This document shows positions 61,207-64,000 of a stretch of DNA of 64,000 nucleotides, in pieces. The DNA comes from Galaxea fascicularis. Lineage: Eukaryota > Cnidaria > Anthozoa > Scleractinia > Euphylliidae. The translations under genes and the position numbers were made by a program. How positions within the stretch are numbered: position 1 is the stretch's first letter; each line of letters begins with the position of its first letter. The stretch lies in the NCBI GenBank assembly GCA_948470475.1, contig OX419340.1:22029235-22093234 (forward strand). Direction: 5' to 3'. A model generated the notes under the pieces. It made no database searches and was not told the origin of the DNA. It saw only the letters and a program-made list of their open reading frames with translations.

Positions 61207-61842
61207 TATTGAAAACCACTCTGAATCGTCAAGCTTAGTTACGCGACAAGACCGAAAGAAGACATGGGTAGGTGTACATTTTTACCATTCGGCTACATTT
61301 TCACTTTGTCGGTATCATAGGAAGTAAGGGGAACACTTTGCCTGTGTGATTTTATATCTGAAGGGTTCAGTCAAGCTGAGCTAGATCACCACACGAGCTT
61401 GCCGCATAGGTCTTGCTTTAAGACCGCATGCTATGGTGTATTTATGATACCGTGGAAAATTAGTCATACATTCCAAATACAGTTTCCTTGTCAACTGTAA
61501 GTGTCTCGTGTAACCATTTTGCCGCTTTGGATTTCATTTATCCAGAAACTAAAGGAAACAATTCAACACCTTGCCTACAACATACTGGAATGTTAAGAGC
61601 TGAGTATTTTACAATAACCGATTAAATGTTGTTTGTTAGTTATTTCAGTGGCTGAATGTAGGCACAAACAGCAGAGAAGGCCCACTTTTATGGCTTCTCA
61701 TTATCCCTTAATTGTTTGCACAGGCCGAACTATACCTTGGACGAGAGACCGACCATCCCAGAGAAAGGGAAAACACTCTGCCGGGGACAAATGGCACTAA
61801 AGGACACAGTAATTGTTAATTCAAAATACTATAAGTAGCAAA

Positions 61843-62904
61843 TTAGACATTAGGAATTTCCACCTTATTCTCTCTCTCTTGGTAGTAATTTTGAGAATGT
61901 CTGCTGATCCTTTTGGAGCGGCCGCGTCGCCATTTCGCCTGCCTCTGTAGCCTGGACACTAGTCTAATAGCAAGCCGCGTGTGCTGGACAGAATTAATGG
62001 CGGTCTGCACGTTGTGCAACCTGTGCGATGCATCGTTTTCCGGAAAAAAGTCGTCAACGTCTTCTTCTGGCGGTTTGTAGTACAGCACAAATATACGATA
62101 CACCTGTAGCATTACAACCATGGTGTTCTTGACGGTCAGGAAGTACAAAGTGTCGTGATATACCCCATAATAGGCGATGACAATCAGGCGAATCACAAGG
62201 AATGGTCCGTCCTGCATCAGCATAGGAATAAGCAAGCTCACAAGCTCAGCGTAATCTTGCATCTTGGTGGCCATATTTTCCCGAACCTTGCTAAGCCTGA
62301 GGACAAACCCAGCGCATCTTCTGTGTGAAGCCTGGATAACAGCTTCCTCTTCATCTGTACTTGTAACTGACGCCATTTCCGGTTTGATATCAAGACCGAA
62401 CTTTGAGTGAATATATTTGATACGAATCTCTTCACATTCATTGCCTTCCTGAGTTTGATCCTTTTTGTTTGTGTATAAAGCTGCTGAAGGTGCAACTTGA
62501 TTCTTCCTCCGTTGCGTATTCTTTTCTTCTTTGAGCTTCTTTAACTGTTCCTCCAACTGAGCCTTCTCCTTCTCAAGTCTCTGCCCGGTTCTTTCCATGG
62601 CGTAAATCGTCAAGGGAAACTGAAACAGACTCACACTCCAAAACAGAAATACAGCGTTGACAAAATGCTTGTTTCGAAGCATTTTGGGATTCGTTCTTCT
62701 GATGTCGTCCTCTTTGATAATCTCAGTGAATTCCATAATGTCTGCCGCTGTACCTATGTAGATAAGCAGTAACTGGGACAGTTGGTCACGTGTTATGCCC
62801 CCTTTTGGGAGAAGCCACCTGCCAATCACCAGAATAAGAACCAGCGCCTGCTCCATAGTGTAAAGCAGTCTCTCGTGGTCAGTGATTTGTAATTCTTTCA
62901 AAAC
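61843..62904 (-). CDS. TMEM26-like terminal exon
   Basis: The exon starts after the acceptor CTGTTTTAG with VLKELQITDHERLLYTMEQA, phase 0, and carries 353 codons plus the stop TAA (61845-61843). The open frame starting at Met 62901 is the exon minus its first codon. It ends in an Arg-rich tail (KWRRGRSKRISRHS). Confidence 0.9.
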   Translation of the reverse strand, partial: VLKELQITDHERLLYTMEQALVLILVIGRWLLPKGGITRDQLSQLLLIYIGTAADIMEFTEIIKEDDIRRTNPKMLRNKHFVNAVFLFWSVSLFQFPLTIYAMERTGQRLEKEKAQLEEQLKKLKEEKNTQRRKNQVAPSAALYTNKKDQTQEGNECEEIRIKYIHSKFGLDIKPEMASVTSTDEEEAVIQASHRRCAGFVLRLSKVRENMATKMQDYAELVSLLIPMLMQDGPFLVIRLIVIAYYGVYHDTLYFLTVKNTMVVMLQVYRIFVLYYKPPEEDVDDFFPENDASHRLHNVQTAINSVQHTRLAIRLVSRLQRQAKWRRGRSKRISRHSQNYYQERENKVEIPNV

Positions 62905-63804
62905 CTAAAACAGACAAAAATGGCAATTATTCGACAAGCGAGCTTTGCGAATCAGATGACGATGGAAAGGAAACGCGGCGCTTGGTATCCCGTACCCCCG
63001 TAACTCATTGGATTAAAACATCGAGGGATATTGTTAAATTTTGACACCACTTCCTGACTTAGGTGAAATGCCACTGAAGTTAAATTGCTTCAGCATTCGC
63101 CCAAGCCCGCCTTCACAAACATTTTTTGCGCTAAAAAATGACGTACCGACCGGTGTCACCGAAACGTTAGTTCTGATAAAAGTGATTGATGAAAACGGAA
63201 GTTGGGTTGACAATAACCGTAATAATGATACTTTTAACTGACAACCTCTTTGTCACTAAATCTGCAACGAGAACTAGCGCAGTGTTCTTGGGAGGGGAAA
63301 CTTTCCAAGCACCCAGCAAGATCAGCAGCCTGGGTGTGGCGAGTGAAGGAAAAGGAAATAAAGAGCAGTAAAAGCACGTACCCAGCAGTACTTTCTACCC
63401 ATCACTTTTCTAGCGCCTGCATGCCACGGAGCCAATAGTAATAGTAACTGCTTTCATAGGGCATTTAGCACGACAAGCGGGAAGCCACAAACTGAATTCG
63501 GTGAGTGCGGGGAGCCACATATACAAGCTTTGCTCGGCTTGCTGATGTTTCTTACCTCGCAGCATGCCGCTCGGTGTTCGCTGCTCCCTGCTCTTCTAGA
63601 CAGCCTGTTTACAGGTTATCATAACAGTCCTTCTACGTACACTAAGGTTAACTTACCTGATAGAGCTCTGCGGAGCCATTAATTACTTGAAGACACCCTG
63701 TGTTACCATCCTGGTTGGCCGCAACACAGTCCAGCACCTGTGTTTTAGCAACCCAGTCACAAGGAATCATAGTCATCAGGTATAAAAACATGCTTGGACA
63801 GAAC
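61843..63804 (-). CDS. TMEM26-like: TMEM26-like membrane protein, 3' part (two exons in window)
   Basis: TMEM26 is a multi-pass membrane protein of unclear biochemical role. Two exons, 63804-63657 and 62904-61843, join in frame and end at a stop at 61843. The signature pieces are VIGRWLLPKGGITRDQLSQL, GTAADIMEFTE, QFPLTIYAME, QDGPFLVIRLIVIAY and VKNTMVVMLQVYRIFVLYY, all in TMEM26 order. Compared with the vertebrate protein as I recall it, a charged coiled-coil-like insert (EKEKAQLEEQLKKLKEEKN) and linker separate the middle membrane segments. The 5' exons lie beyond the right edge. Confidence 0.9.
62905..63656. other. TMEM26-like intron
   Basis: No exon seen; the three plus-strand frames between 63041 and 63438 are not recognisable proteins. 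Confidence 0.6.
63657..63804 (-). CDS. TMEM26-like penultimate exon
   Basis: 148 bp, acceptor TTTTACAG, donor GTAAGT. It encodes FCPSMFLYLMTMIPCDWVAK and ends INGSAELYQ; human TMEM26 has FSPAIFLYLISIVPSLW here. Phase 2 in, phase 0 out, so an exon further right supplies two bases. Confidence 0.85.
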
Positions 63805-64000
63805 CTGTAAAACAGCAGTAATATATATATTTAGGCAAGCCTAAAAGCGGAGCTCCACAGTTATTTCCTTAATATTAGCATTTACACATAAACTAATATG
63901 GCAATGCCACAGGACTAGAGCCATGACTCCAGTAAGGACTTCTTTTTACTGTTTTGCCGCAGAGCCAAAACCACCATTCAATCAAGTGCAAACGTAGATT

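Noticed and set aside
61843..62495. Second frame inside the TMEM26-like exon (62238-62495)
   Set aside because: It is an overlapping out-of-frame shadow of the real exon.

Overview
The window is animal nuclear DNA, most likely from a stony coral or a close anthozoan. This rests on intron-split genes with GT-AG junctions, AT-rich introns packed with DNA transposons, Penelope-like elements (PLEs), a DIRS-type retrotransposon and tRNA-headed SINEs of kinds I associate with scleractinian genomes. There is no operon structure, rRNA, CRISPR array or credible functional tRNA. The genus is not determined.

Main gene. A minus-strand Munc13-4 (UNC13D)-like gene fills 4358-46713. I reconstructed 26 coding exons by hand from splice sites and reading phase. 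Together they give 2556 bp, exactly 852 open codons from an ATG at 46713. The predicted protein has an acidic N-terminal region, a calcium-type C2A domain and most of the MUN/MHD1 region. MHD2 and C2B are absent and should lie beyond the left edge. Introns make up about 94% of the span and carry most of the mobile DNA.

Second gene. At the right edge, 61843-63804 on the minus strand holds the last two exons of a TMEM26-like membrane protein whose 5' part is outside the window.

Lesser candidates: a possible secreted-protein first exon (49233-49514, minus), a two-helix membrane protein ORF (57729-58076, plus) and a weak small ORF pair (58338-58575, plus).

Mobile DNA from left to right: an inverted-repeat element with 502-bp arms at the left edge (1-2872); hAT-like and Harbinger-like MITEs; a PLE pair in opposite orientations (about 15.7-17.4 kb); a hAT-like 803-bp element; a LINE with exact target duplications (23506-24621); a decayed DIRS element (about 27.9-31.6 kb) split by a TTAA-flanked palindromic element that is itself split by another insertion; a 2.85-kb element whose ends are loaded with GCAGCGCTGC motifs (33.35-36.2 kb); two GATC-dense minisatellites, one split by a PLE; a 1547-bp element with a perfect 10-bp target duplication (41817-43363); a second inverted PLE pair (47505-48525); and Harbinger elements at 51652-52454 (MADF remnant), 53421-56336 (transposase and Myb-like remnants, TIRs, TSD) and 56537-56902 (MITE with the same termini).

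The most interesting signals are the repeated outward-facing PLE pairs, hammerhead-ribozyme-like motifs in PLE ends, the three-level nested insertion, and the GCAGCGCTGC and GATC arrays. All assignments come from reading the sequence and remembered family features; no database search was run.
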